Below, in pieces: positions 1-9,017 of a DNA stretch of 64,000 nucleotides; the first letter of the stretch is position 1; each line of letters begins with the position of its first letter. The position numbers were made by a program, and so were the translations under genes. This DNA comes from Christiangramia sediminis. Its GTDB lineage: Bacteria; Bacteroidota; Bacteroidia; Flavobacteriales; Flavobacteriaceae. The DNA lies in the NCBI RefSeq assembly GCF_020552705.1, contig NZ_JAJBZG010000005.1:62001-126000 (forward strand), read 5' to 3'. A model generated the notes under the pieces. It saw only the letters and a list, made by a program, of their open reading frames with translations, did not search any database and was not told the origin of the DNA.

Positions 1-1
1 C

Positions 2-1135
2 TTACCCCTGGGTCTTGCGCCTAATTTTCTTATAAACGGAAAATACTATGTGATCCCCATGGCTATCGAGGAAAGTTCGGTGGTAGCCGCGGCCAGTAAA
101 GCTGCAAAATTCTGGAGTGAGCGGGGCGGGTTTAAAGCCAGCGTGATCAATCAAAAAAAAATAGGACAGGTACATTTTCTGTTTTCAGGAGATTTTTCCA
201 AACTTCAAAGATTATTTAAAATTATCGAACCCAAACTTCGCGAAGCTGTAAAGCCCATTACCCGAAATATGGAGAAAAGAGGGGGCGGAATTCTGAGTAT
301 AGATCTTATCAACAAAACTCAGGATCTTGAAAATTACTACCAGCTTTTTGCAAAGTTTGACACACGGGATTCTATGGGAGCAAATTTCATCAATTCCTGC
401 CTCGAAAAATTTGCCGAAGTACTTCAGGAAGAAGCTTCAAAATTTGAAGAATTCAGTGCGAAAGAAAAGGAGCTTCAAATAATTATGAGCATACTTTCTA
501 ATTATGTGCCTGAGTGCATTGTTAGAGCTGAAGTTTCCTGCCCCGTAGCCGAGCTTTCAGAAGATAAAAACATGACAGGCGAACAGTTTACCGAGAAATT
601 CATCCAGGCCGTTAGAATAGCCGAAATTGAACCTTATCGAGCTGTCACGCATAATAAAGGAGCTATGAACGGGATTGATGCTGTCGTGCTGGCCACAGGG
701 AACGATTTTAGAGCTGTAGAAGCCGGGATCCATGCCTACGCATCAAGAAATGGTAGTTACTCAAGCCTTACGCACGCTTCAGTTGAAGACGGGATCTTTA
801 AATTCTGGATGGAAATTCCTCTAGCGCTTGGAACGGTGGGCGGATTAACAAGTTTGCATCCACTGGTAAAGCTGGCGCTGGATATTCTTCAAAAACCATC
901 TGCAAGTGAATTAATGGAGATCACCGCAGTTGCCGGACTGGCGCAAAATTTTGCTGCACTTAGATCCCTCACCACTACAGGAATTCAGCAGGGTCATATG
1001 AAAATGCACCTTATGAATATTCTAAATCAACACAAGGCTTCCGAAATTGAAAAGAAAGAGATGGTGGAGTATTTTACACATCATACCATTACCCATAGCA
1101 GTGTTATTGAGCAATTGGAAAAAATGAGATCTTAA
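2..1135 (+). CDS. Hydroxymethylglutaryl-CoA reductase, class II (5' end outside window)
   Basis: HMG-CoA reductase interconverts HMG-CoA and mevalonate; in flavobacteria the class II ('degradative') type is thought to supply the mevalonate route to isoprenoids. Visible family motifs are EESSVVAAAS (catalytic Glu), HNKGAMNGIDAV (catalytic Lys), TGNDFRAVEAG (catalytic Asp) and QQGHMKMH (catalytic His near the C-terminus). The frame is open to base 2, and the residues before the first GTG at 50 (LPLGLAPNFLINGKYYVIPM) match the conserved family segment. That GTG is therefore an internal Val codon and the gene is cut by the window edge. Its stop overlaps the ATG of the next gene by one base (TAATG), so the two are translationally coupled. 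Confidence 0.95.
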   Translation, partial: LPLGLAPNFLINGKYYVIPMAIEESSVVAAASKAAKFWSERGGFKASVINQKKIGQVHFLFSGDFSKLQRLFKIIEPKLREAVKPITRNMEKRGGGILSIDLINKTQDLENYYQLFAKFDTRDSMGANFINSCLEKFAEVLQEEASKFEEFSAKEKELQIIMSILSNYVPECIVRAEVSCPVAELSEDKNMTGEQFTEKFIQAVRIAEIEPYRAVTHNKGAMNGIDAVVLATGNDFRAVEAGIHAYASRNGSYSSLTHASVEDGIFKFWMEIPLALGTVGGLTSLHPLVKLALDILQKPSASELMEITAVAGLAQNFAALRSLTTTGIQQGHMKMHLMNILNQHKASEIEKKEMVEYFTHHTITHSSVIEQLEKMRS

Positions 1136-2067
1136 TGCAGGAATTTAAAAGCAACGGAAAAATCTTATTAACTGGAGAATATGCTGTCCTAAACGGAGCA
1201 AAATCTCTAGCCTTACCTACAAAAATGGGTCAGAGTCTGGAAGTTTCTAAAACTGAAGGGAATAAAATTTCCTGGACTAGTTATGAAGAAAACGGGGAAG
1301 CATGGTTTCAATCAGAATTTGCAATAGAAAATGGAACTTTCTCTCCCCTATTACCTAAGCAAGATCAAAATCAGCCCGAAATAAAGGAAACCTCCAAACG
1401 CCTGCAACAGATCCTCGCGGCTGCTTATAAAAAAAATCCCCAAGCTTTTTCAGACCAGGGATATACAATAAATACCAGACTTGAGTTCAACAGGAAGTGG
1501 GGTCTTGGCACTTCTTCTACTCTAATTTACAATCTTGCCCAATGGCTAGAGATAGATGCATATTATCTATTAGAAGATAGTTTTGGAGGGAGCGGATATG
1601 ATATCGCCGCTGCAGGGAGTAATTTTCCTATCACTTATCAATTAACAAAAAATGGTCCCGCTAGTTTTACTGCTGATTTTGATCCCTCTTTTAAAGACGA
1701 GTTATTCTTTGTTTACCTAAACAGAAAACAAAATAGTAGAGAAGCCATTGCTCATTATAAAAATCAGCCAAAAAAAGATCTGCAGAGTCTTACCGAAAGG
1801 ATTTCAGGAATTACAGAGCAGATCATTAGTTGCGGAAACCTTGAGGAATTTAAATTATTAGTGCAGGCACATGAAAGTCTTATCTCAAAAGCTATTAATC
1901 TACCAAGGATACAAACCCAACTATTTAGAGACTATCCCGGGACGATCAAAAGTCTAGGAGGTTGGGGAGGAGACTTTATTCTTGCTACAGGCAGAGAAGA
2001 AGAAAAAGAATATTTCAGGAAAATAGGATATACAACGATCTTTGATTATCAGGATTTGATCAAATAA
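1135..2067 (+). CDS. GYDIA-type GHMP kinase (mevalonate pathway kinase candidate)
   Basis: A 310-residue GHMP-superfamily small-molecule kinase. GEYAVLNGAKSLALP at the N-terminus is the substrate-side motif of mevalonate and phosphomevalonate kinases, KWGLGTSSTLIYNL near residue 125 is the ATP-binding glycine/serine loop, and GGSGYDIAAAGS near residue 150 is the signature that names the flavobacterial GYDIA family. It is coupled by a one-base overlap to HMG-CoA reductase, which supports a role in mevalonate metabolism; which step it phosphorylates cannot be read from the sequence. A strong terminator follows within 10 bases. Confidence 0.9.
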   Translation: MQEFKSNGKILLTGEYAVLNGAKSLALPTKMGQSLEVSKTEGNKISWTSYEENGEAWFQSEFAIENGTFSPLLPKQDQNQPEIKETSKRLQQILAAAYKKNPQAFSDQGYTINTRLEFNRKWGLGTSSTLIYNLAQWLEIDAYYLLEDSFGGSGYDIAAAGSNFPITYQLTKNGPASFTADFDPSFKDELFFVYLNRKQNSREAIAHYKNQPKKDLQSLTERISGITEQIISCGNLEEFKLLVQAHESLISKAINLPRIQTQLFRDYPGTIKSLGGWGGDFILATGREEEKEYFRKIGYTTIFDYQDLIK

Positions 2068-2100
2068 AAAAAGCCTCAACAGATGTTGAGGCTTTTTTTA
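2067..2100. terminator. Bidirectional terminator between convergent genes
   Basis: Perfect 8-bp stem GCCTCAAC / GTTGAGGC (2073-2080 and 2085-2092) with an AGAT loop, an A-run on the left and a T-run on the right. It can terminate both the mevalonate operon and the converging PpiD operon. Confidence 0.9.
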
Positions 2101-2117
2101 TATATACTTTCAGAAAT

Positions 2118-4238
2118 CTAGTAGAATCTAGCTCTGTTATCTTCAATTTCAGCTTTCTCCTTAAGAGCATCAAATACCCTCATAGTTGCCTGGGCTCTAC
2201 GAGCAGCACTTTCCTGTTGAGCAAAACCTTTATAGGAGTCCATGGCCGGAGCTTCGAATTTACTCACTAATTCTGCCACATACACACCTTTTTCACCAGC
2301 GATTGGAGAGCTTACTTTACCTGGTTCTAGAGAGAAAACAGCTCCCACTACTTCAGGCTCTTCACCCGCACCGGCCAAAGTAGGATTACTAAGGTTCACC
2401 GCATCTGCAGTTTGAACGCTCACTCCCTGGTTACCTGCAATTTCCTGCAGAGAATTTCCTTTAATTCTTTCTTTGATCAATTCAGCTTTTTTCTTTTTTC
2501 TAAGAATTGGAGTAACTTCTGATGAAGCTTCTTCCACGCTCATTAATCCTTTATCTTTCTTTGAAGTTAATTGAGCTACGATATAGCCGTTATTGGTATC
2601 AAATCTTCTTACATCCCCAACACTCGCTTCATCTTCAAAAGCCCACTGGATCACTCTACGCTGTGCTCCGGCACCAGGAATATTTTCCTCTAAAGCCTTC
2701 ACATCCTTTACTGTACGCACCTCGTAATTGCCTTCTTTAGCAACCTCTTCAAAATCACCTTCAGCAGCTGAAATTTCAAATTTCGTTACTTCATTAAAAA
2801 GGTTATTCATTGTTTTCTCAGAAGCCTGGATCTCTCTGGCAATTGTTGCAACTTTTACTGCTCTGGCAGCTTCAGTTTGATCATCTATAGAGATCACATG
2901 ATATCCAAGCGGAGTCTCCACAACTCCAACATCTCCTGTTGAATTATCAAAAACGTAATTGTTAAATGCAGGGATCATAGTTCCCGGAGAAAAATATCCA
3001 AGATCTCCACCCTGTTCTTTATTTGAACCATCAGCAGAAAATTCAGAAGCCAGTTCAGCAAATTTCGCATTATCATTTCTTACCACTCCAGCAATACTAT
3101 CTGCTAAAGCCTGAGCTTCTTCTTTAGAACGGCTCACACCTGCTCCAAGTTGAGATCCCTGATAGGTTACAAGAATATGACTTGCTTTTACTGAATCTGG
3201 AATATTTTTAGTTTCAACCACCTTACTTAACTTCCAGTATCCGTTTTCTTCATAAGGACCATAAGTTTCACCTTCATTTAAATTGAAGATGGCTTCCGCA
3301 TTCTCTCCAGAGAAATCATTTCTGAATTTAAACCTGTTATCAAAAGGCAAATCTGAGTTATTACCAACAAAATCAGCATAATCCTCAGTATTATCAAATC
3401 CAGGCAGCGTATCGTTAGCTCCAACGGCAGCATTATATTCCACACGCTGATCTCTTAATGAATTTAAAGAAGCCTGGGCTTCGGTCTTATCATCACCAGA
3501 AGCGCTTTCTTCAAATATCACATACTGGATATTTCTTGAAGCTTCAGTCTCAAAACGAGAAGAGTGTTCTTCAATATAAGTTTTAATATCAGACTTTGTT
3601 ACTTCCACCTCAGAATCGGGAATTGAAGAATAAGGGATCTGAACAAACTTCATGTTGATATTATCATTTTGAAGTCTATATGCCTGTTCTCCTTCTAAAA
3701 GTGTGGCGCCTACTCCCGCACCTACCATATTATAGTAGCTGTTCATTTTGGCAGTTTGAGCAAGATTGGAAGTAAATTGCTGCCATTGCTCGTAAGCTTG
3801 CGGAGAAGTCTCCTTTAAATTTGCAACATATTCTCTTAACCTGTTCTCATCAAACATTCCAGCTTCATTCATGAAGTTTGGATTATTAGCCATTTGAGAA
3901 CGCACAAGCTGTGTTACCTGCGCTTCTCCAGCTCTAATTCCAAGTTTTTCAACTTCTTCTTCGAGAATCACCTGTCTTAACTTTTGCTCCCAGATACGAT
4001 TTACCGCCTGAGTTGTGCTCATGTTGTTACCCATGTTTCTCTCGAAAGCTTCTACTTCACGTGCAAACTCTTCTCTACTAATTTCGTTACCATTCACGGT
4101 AGCGATTACGTTTTGCGAGCTTTGAGAAGCCATGCCTCCATTTCTAATCACATCTGCCAATACAAAAGAGAATAAAGCCAGTGCAATGATGATAATCAAG
4201 AAAACAGACCTTTGTCTGATTTTATTTAATACTGCCAT
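2118..4238 (-). CDS. PpiD/SurA-like peptidyl-prolyl isomerase, membrane-anchored
   Basis: A 706-residue periplasmic foldase anchored by one N-terminal transmembrane helix (about residues 12-30, after a basic RQR), with the bulk on the periplasmic side. A SurA_N-like chaperone region covers about residues 40-200. A parvulin (PPIC) domain covers about 350-455, with KASHILVTY at its start, the GGDLGYFSPGTM segment and GYHVISI at its end. A second, degenerate parvulin-like region may follow near 560-690. The layout is that of PpiD, which helps outer membrane and secreted proteins fold. It is the last gene of the minus-strand envelope operon and ends at a bidirectional terminator. Confidence 0.92.
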   Translation of the reverse strand: MAVLNKIRQRSVFLIIIIALALFSFVLADVIRNGGMASQSSQNVIATVNGNEISREEFAREVEAFERNMGNNMSTTQAVNRIWEQKLRQVILEEEVEKLGIRAGEAQVTQLVRSQMANNPNFMNEAGMFDENRLREYVANLKETSPQAYEQWQQFTSNLAQTAKMNSYYNMVGAGVGATLLEGEQAYRLQNDNINMKFVQIPYSSIPDSEVEVTKSDIKTYIEEHSSRFETEASRNIQYVIFEESASGDDKTEAQASLNSLRDQRVEYNAAVGANDTLPGFDNTEDYADFVGNNSDLPFDNRFKFRNDFSGENAEAIFNLNEGETYGPYEENGYWKLSKVVETKNIPDSVKASHILVTYQGSQLGAGVSRSKEEAQALADSIAGVVRNDNAKFAELASEFSADGSNKEQGGDLGYFSPGTMIPAFNNYVFDNSTGDVGVVETPLGYHVISIDDQTEAARAVKVATIAREIQASEKTMNNLFNEVTKFEISAAEGDFEEVAKEGNYEVRTVKDVKALEENIPGAGAQRRVIQWAFEDEASVGDVRRFDTNNGYIVAQLTSKKDKGLMSVEEASSEVTPILRKKKKAELIKERIKGNSLQEIAGNQGVSVQTADAVNLSNPTLAGAGEEPEVVGAVFSLEPGKVSSPIAGEKGVYVAELVSKFEAPAMDSYKGFAQQESAARRAQATMRVFDALKEKAEIEDNRARFY

Positions 4239-4332
4239 TTGAATGTATAATTTATCAAAATATAGGGGGCGAAAATAAGGTTTTTAGGCTAATAATAAAA
4301 TTTAAAATTAGCAAATTCTTAACTTTAAAGCT

Positions 4333-5619
4333 TTAATCTTCAGTATTGATTTTTAGCTCTACCAATTCGATTTTGGTATTGGAAGTTTCCAGGATTTTTA
4401 TTTCGAAATCCTCAATATTAATAACCTCTCCCTGCTGTGGAATTTCCTCGGTATGATTCACGATAAAACCACTTAAGGTCTCATAGTTTTCTCCCACGGG
4501 AATTTCAGTTTTATAGGTTTCATTAAGATAATCTACTTCGAGTCTGGCTGAAAATTTAAAATGATCTTCCGCAATCTTCTCTTCAATAAGAACCGCGGAA
4601 TCATGTTCATCTTCAATTTCACCAAATAACTCCTCCACGATATCTTCAACGGTCATCATTCCACTGGTACCTCCATATTCATCAATCACCACCGCGATAC
4701 TTTTCCTCTTTTTAATAAGGATGTTCAACACGTCTTTTACCCACATGGTCTCTGGAACGAATACCACCGGAAGTAAAATTGATTTTATGGATTTTGGCCT
4801 TTTGAAAAGTTCAAAGGAATGTACATATCCTATGATATCATCTATCGTTTCATTATAAATGAGGATCTTTGAGAGTCCTGTCTCAGTAAATGTTTCAACC
4901 AAATCATCTGGCGCCTGATCCTTATCTACCGCGATGATTTCTGTACGCGGGATCATTACCTCCCTGGCCTTGATCTCTGAAAACTGCAAGGCATTCTGAA
5001 AAATCTGTATCTCACTATCCACATTTTCATGCTCTTCTACAGTTTCCATTTGCTCACTTATGAAATTCCCCAGTTCAACCTTACTAAATGCCAGTTGAAC
5101 TTCATCGCCATCGGTCTTGAAGAAACGTTTTAAAATAATATCTGAGATCCAGATCACAAAGGAAGACACAAAACTGAAAAGCAGGTAGAAGATGTATGCC
5201 GGAACTGCAAAAAATTTCAGCATTGTATTTGCATAGATCTGGAAAAAAACCTTCGGAAGAAATTCAGCTGTAAAAAGTATAATTAGAGTAGAAATGATGG
5301 TTTGAGTAATAAGACTAAGATCGTCTATAAGATATTGTACAAAACCACTTTCAGTCTCTATTCCGGTTAACCAGGCCATGAGCAGGTCTCCCATGAAAAA
5401 ACCATAGACTACCAGGGCAATATTGTTACCCACCAGCATAGTCGCAATGAACTTTGATGGTTTTTTGGTGAGCTTTTTTAGAACCTTGGCCAGAAAATCA
5501 TTCTGCCTTTTTTCTATTTCAATATAGATCTTGTTAGACGAAACGTAAGCGATCTCCATGCCTGAAAAAAAAGCAGAAAGTACTAAAGAGCAAACTATAA
5601 TAAGTATATCAACCTCCAT
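4333..5619 (-). CDS. CNNM/CBS-domain (CorC-HlyC family) membrane protein
   Basis: A 428-residue protein with the layout of the so-called hemolysin/CorC family. There is an N-terminal CNNM (DUF21) domain of three to four membrane helices to about residue 190, then a CBS pair (about 200-335, containing VMIPRTEIIAVD and VVIDEYGGTSGMMTVEDIVEELFGEI), then a C-terminal CorC_HlyC domain. The family is linked to Mg/Co efflux; the hemolysin name is historical. The gliding protein GldE shares this architecture, but the usual gldD neighbour is absent, so no symbol is given. It follows a small membrane protein gene by 5 bases in the coaX-lptC-ppiD operon. Confidence 0.9.
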   Translation of the reverse strand: MEVDILIIVCSLVLSAFFSGMEIAYVSSNKIYIEIEKRQNDFLAKVLKKLTKKPSKFIATMLVGNNIALVVYGFFMGDLLMAWLTGIETESGFVQYLIDDLSLITQTIISTLIILFTAEFLPKVFFQIYANTMLKFFAVPAYIFYLLFSFVSSFVIWISDIILKRFFKTDGDEVQLAFSKVELGNFISEQMETVEEHENVDSEIQIFQNALQFSEIKAREVMIPRTEIIAVDKDQAPDDLVETFTETGLSKILIYNETIDDIIGYVHSFELFKRPKSIKSILLPVVFVPETMWVKDVLNILIKKRKSIAVVIDEYGGTSGMMTVEDIVEELFGEIEDEHDSAVLIEEKIAEDHFKFSARLEVDYLNETYKTEIPVGENYETLSGFIVNHTEEIPQQGEVINIEDFEIKILETSNTKIELVELKINTED

Positions 5620-5624
5620 TCAGG

Positions 5625-5816
5625 TTATTTGTTACGATCTTCATATTTGCGCCTAAAACGTCTTTTAAAGAAGAACATAAAAATGGCGACACAAACAAAG
5701 AATATAAACAGGTAAGCTCTATTTCTCTCTGTGCTCCATATTCTAACGGCTTCAAAAAGAAAGAACGCGGCAAACATGAGATATGCGTATTCAAAATACC
5801 TAAAAAACTTATTCAT
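5625..5816 (-). CDS. Small two-helix membrane protein
   Basis: A 63-residue protein with two hydrophobic segments (about residues 8-24 and 34-50) separated by RIWSTERNR and ending in a basic tail (KRRFRRKYEDRNK), so the C-terminus is probably cytoplasmic. No family with known function is recognised. Its ATG overlaps the end of lptC by 8 bases and its stop is 5 bases before the CNNM gene, so it sits in frame with the operon's tight packing and is very likely real. Confidence 0.75.
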   Translation of the reverse strand: MNKFFRYFEYAYLMFAAFFLFEAVRIWSTERNRAYLFIFFVCVAIFMFFFKRRFRRKYEDRNK

Positions 5817-6378
5817 CTTTTTCTTCTTCTATAATTTGTATCCCCGTATTGGTTCTTGAACGAAAATTAGTGAAATCCTGATTAGAATCAAAACCAAGAT
5901 CTTCAGTATAAGATCCATCTGGAAATCTAATGGTATTTGGTTTATCTGTAAAAATCCAGTTTCTTTCCTGATCCCAGAATAACTGACTTGCTTCAAGCAC
6001 GGTACTATCAGCGGTAATAACCACAACATTCCCCTGTAAATCTATAAGCTTGGTTTGTTCATATACAATACCGTAATCTGCGGTCACTGTATTTTTTCTA
6101 TCCTGCTCATCGAAAAACTCTACTTCTACTCCGTCAGGAAATTCCCGGTACGCAAATGATTTATTGGTATAATCCAGCATTTTAGGACTTTTTAATGTGG
6201 CCACCAGTCTGCCGGAATCTGTGAATTTCAAGTTAATACCTTCGGCAATTGCCTGAGGGGCATCTTCCTCTAAACTAAAGGCTCTTACTTCCTGAAGATT
6301 ACCTTCACATGAAAAAAGCATTGTCACGCCTAAGAGCGTGACAATGCCTGAAATTATATTACTATATGTTAGTTTCAT
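5809..6378 (-). CDS. lptC: LptC-like LPS export lipoprotein
   Basis: A 189-residue protein starting MKLTYSN with a lipoprotein signal (MLFSC lipobox near residue 25). The rest is a beta-rich OstA/LptC-type domain, including LVATLKSPKMLDY, VEFFDEQ..NTVTADYG and LIDLQGNVVVITADSTVLEA, the repeat pattern seen in proteins that carry LPS across the periplasm. The ATG at 6378 is preferred to an upstream one because it begins the signal sequence and lies one base after the stop of the TPR gene. LptC normally has an N-terminal membrane anchor; in Bacteroidota a lipid anchor at this place is common. Confidence 0.85.
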   Translation of the reverse strand: MKLTYSNIISGIVTLLGVTMLFSCEGNLQEVRAFSLEEDAPQAIAEGINLKFTDSGRLVATLKSPKMLDYTNKSFAYREFPDGVEVEFFDEQDRKNTVTADYGIVYEQTKLIDLQGNVVVITADSTVLEASQLFWDQERNWIFTDKPNTIRFPDGSYTEDLGFDSNQDFTNFRSRTNTGIQIIEEEKDE

Positions 6379-6379
6379 C

Positions 6380-7753
6380 TTATAGGTTCGGGATACGAAC
6401 ACTCTCGCCGATCCAGCATCCAATTGGAATTGCATCTCCAGCATTTCTACTAGACTGGAATACATCCGATTTCTGTGGAGCTCTACCTCTATAAGCAGCA
6501 GCAGCCTGACTGGCGTTGCTTGAAATAGATGGATCTACTCTTGCAGCTCTGGAAGCATAATCTGCAGCTAACCAGTACACAGCTCTTTTCGTAAATGTAT
6601 CATCACCACAGTTATTCGCACTCTTAGCATACATGTTAGCGATCTGTAGGTAAGCACTACCTAGAGATGGCTTGGCTTCTAAGGCCTTTCTATAGAAACT
6701 TCTTGCCTGACCATACTGACCTTTATCTTTATAGTTATTTGCAATTCTATAGTAGATCTTTGATTTATCAGACTTGTTAGTTTCAAGTTCAGCAGCCTGG
6801 TTATAATACTGTAATGCTTTTGAAGAGTTACCTTCAGATTCAGCTAACTGACCTAATGAATATGCAGATTTAGCAGATGGCTCTAATTTATGAAGCGCTT
6901 CAGACACCTGGATAAACAATGGGTCTTCAGTACAATCTTTAGCAGAAAGCCTCGCGTTTACATTTTTCAACCAACTAACTTCAGTTTTCTTAGCTTCGAA
7001 ATCTTTCTTATATAATGGAACCAGGTTATCACAATCTGCACGTGCTCCAAGCTTGGCATTAAGCGCAGCTTTTACGTTACTATAGTTCTTAAGATTGATC
7101 TCTGCATACTTAATCTGCTTTTCTTCCTTGGAAGTAAGATCCTCTCCCTCTTCCTGCTTCTTTAATAAAGGAGCCAGATTTTCAGCAGCCGCATTTTCTT
7201 CTGTTTCGATCTTAGCGAATACTTTATCATACATATCGAAAACATCCTGAAGAGTTCTCTCTCCTCCATCCTGCATTTCCACCACTAAATCAAAATAGGC
7301 ATATAGACCTTTAGGACTCGTGAAGTTTTCTTTATCTTCTACCCAAACTTTATCAAAAGCTTTGAAGAGTTCTTCCTTAGATCCTAGTTTATTGTCATAT
7401 TTAAGCTGGGCGATATCTGTATAAACTTTACCTTTTTCAGTTTTCCCAGGATAAAGCTCCAGTCTGGTTTCCCAAACACCAATTAGTTCTTCTATTAATT
7501 CAGCTTTATCGCCTTCTTCAGCTTTATCAATTTTTGATTCAATTGCTCTTTCAAGATACTGGTAGGTTGCAAGGCTATATTTAGGACAATCTTCTTTAAC
7601 TTTCATTAAAGCAGGATATGCTGCATCATAGTTTTTTGCTTTGGCATCATCATATGCTAAAGCCGCCATAGTAGCACAATCCCCTGACTGTGCACTCACA
7701 GCTCCTGAACCTAACATGGTAAGCGTTATTAGTGCTAGAAATTTGTTTTTCAT
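6380..7753 (-). CDS. Secreted tetratricopeptide-repeat protein
   Basis: A 457-residue protein with a signal peptide (MKNKFLALITLTMLGSGAVSAQ). The N-terminal two thirds are helical and Lys/Glu-rich. The C-terminal part holds clear TPR units: AYSLGQLAESEGNSSKALQY, YRIANNYKDKGQYGQARSFY and AYLQIANMYAKSANN. The start at 7753 is chosen because the signal peptide begins there; the longer reading adds 18 residues upstream without a signal. It is probably a periplasmic or envelope scaffold. It sits between an outer membrane protein and lptC, an order I recall as common in flavobacteria. Confidence 0.88.
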   Translation of the reverse strand: MKNKFLALITLTMLGSGAVSAQSGDCATMAALAYDDAKAKNYDAAYPALMKVKEDCPKYSLATYQYLERAIESKIDKAEEGDKAELIEELIGVWETRLELYPGKTEKGKVYTDIAQLKYDNKLGSKEELFKAFDKVWVEDKENFTSPKGLYAYFDLVVEMQDGGERTLQDVFDMYDKVFAKIETEENAAAENLAPLLKKQEEGEDLTSKEEKQIKYAEINLKNYSNVKAALNAKLGARADCDNLVPLYKKDFEAKKTEVSWLKNVNARLSAKDCTEDPLFIQVSEALHKLEPSAKSAYSLGQLAESEGNSSKALQYYNQAAELETNKSDKSKIYYRIANNYKDKGQYGQARSFYRKALEAKPSLGSAYLQIANMYAKSANNCGDDTFTKRAVYWLAADYASRAARVDPSISSNASQAAAAYRGRAPQKSDVFQSSRNAGDAIPIGCWIGESVRIPNL

Positions 7754-7772
7754 CTTTTTGTTTATTGTATGG

Positions 7773-9017
7773 TTAATCAAATTTTCTTTTCGTGAACCAT
7801 TTGTCATTTAAAGAGAGTCCTATAGACAATCTTAGAAAGTTCTCCTGAATTAAACCAGAATCCTTGGTACCTCTTTGTCCAAGCTCGATTCCGAGGTTTG
7901 CATTAGAGAAAAATGTTCCGACTGGTAATCCTAGTCCAAAAGATATGCCAAACTCATTAATAGATTCATCATTGACTATCAATCCAGTTTCATCATATCT
8001 AAATCCAGCCCTGTAAACCACTCTCTCCAGGTAACTTGTAAAAGAATTATAATTAGGTATATAAAATCCTCCTACCGAGAATTCAGAAGCATCTTCATAT
8101 GTACCTCCATCCCCTCTAAATCTAAAGCTATTCTCATAAGAAGAAGAGCCAACATTAGAATATTCAGCTCCGGCAAACCACTTATTCTCTTCTCCAAGAC
8201 CCGCTCCAATAGTTAGTTTAGAAGGAAATTTGAATTGTGTATCTGTCAGATCCAGTTCTCTAAAATCTATTACTCTACCTGTTCCTAAGGAAAAATCTAC
8301 TGTGGAAATAGCTCTTGAGTTCTCAGAATCAAGATCCATTCCCGGTGCATAGGTTCCTGAAACATGTAAATTAAGTTTTTCACTGATCTCCGTTTGATAG
8401 TTAGCTCCAAAATTAAAGCTAAAACCTTTAATATCAGACCTATTTACATCTGTTGTTCCGTATTGAAGTTCCTCACGGTTGATGCTTTGAGAATTTTGAA
8501 AATTTCCGAAGTTATAATTGGCATCCACACCTAAACTCAGTTCATCAGTTATAGAAACACCAGCAGAAATAAAAACCTTATTCATTCCACCTCTACCGTT
8601 CAAAAGACTGGCAGAACCATCGTCCATATCAAGAATACGATACCCTACCGAGGTATAAGGCAGCACTCCAAATCCAATTCCCACTCTATCACTAACAGGA
8701 AATGCCAGCGCCAGGTAGTCAAGAGATGTGATCTTAGCGTTATCACTTGCCTGATCTGATTCAAGTTTTATTCTATCATGACTTGCACCAACCGTAAAAT
8801 TTGTAAGCTTAAGAGTCCCGTAACTGGCAGGATTTTGAATATTCATATGAATGCTATCATTGAATATACTTAAACCACCCATAGACCTATTCTCTACAGT
8901 TCCCTTGAAGTTTGTTAAACCAATACCGTAATAAGAATAAGGTGAGGATACGTTTTCCTGCGCTTGTGCAGTAAAAGCTAAAAATAAAGCTACGATTACT
9001 ATAAATCGTTTTATCAT
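7773..9017 (-). CDS. Outer membrane beta-barrel protein of unknown role
   Basis: A 414-residue protein with a Sec signal (IVIVALFLAFTAQAQ). It is followed by SSPYSYYGIGLTNFKG and by many alternating strands (VGIGFGVLPYTSVGYR, SLGVDANYNFGNF, FSFNFGANY, EFGISFGLGLPVGTFF) typical of a FadL/PorV-sized outer membrane barrel. Substrate is unknown. Its ATG overlaps the coaX stop by 4 bases (ATGA), so the two genes are coupled; the functional reason for pairing it with coenzyme A synthesis is not evident. Confidence 0.82.
   Translation of the reverse strand: MIKRFIVIVALFLAFTAQAQENVSSPYSYYGIGLTNFKGTVENRSMGGLSIFNDSIHMNIQNPASYGTLKLTNFTVGASHDRIKLESDQASDNAKITSLDYLALAFPVSDRVGIGFGVLPYTSVGYRILDMDDGSASLLNGRGGMNKVFISAGVSITDELSLGVDANYNFGNFQNSQSINREELQYGTTDVNRSDIKGFSFNFGANYQTEISEKLNLHVSGTYAPGMDLDSENSRAISTVDFSLGTGRVIDFRELDLTDTQFKFPSKLTIGAGLGEENKWFAGAEYSNVGSSSYENSFRFRGDGGTYEDASEFSVGGFYIPNYNSFTSYLERVVYRAGFRYDETGLIVNDESINEFGISFGLGLPVGTFFSNANLGIELGQRGTKDSGLIQENFLRLSIGLSLNDKWFTKRKFD

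Noticed and set aside
50-120. GTG start for the HMG-CoA reductase gene at base 50
   Set aside because: The frame is open to base 2 and encodes conserved family residues before the GTG, so the gene simply begins outside the window.
4333-5619. Gliding protein GldE
   Set aside because: Same architecture, but the usual gliding neighbours are absent and the operon is an envelope set.
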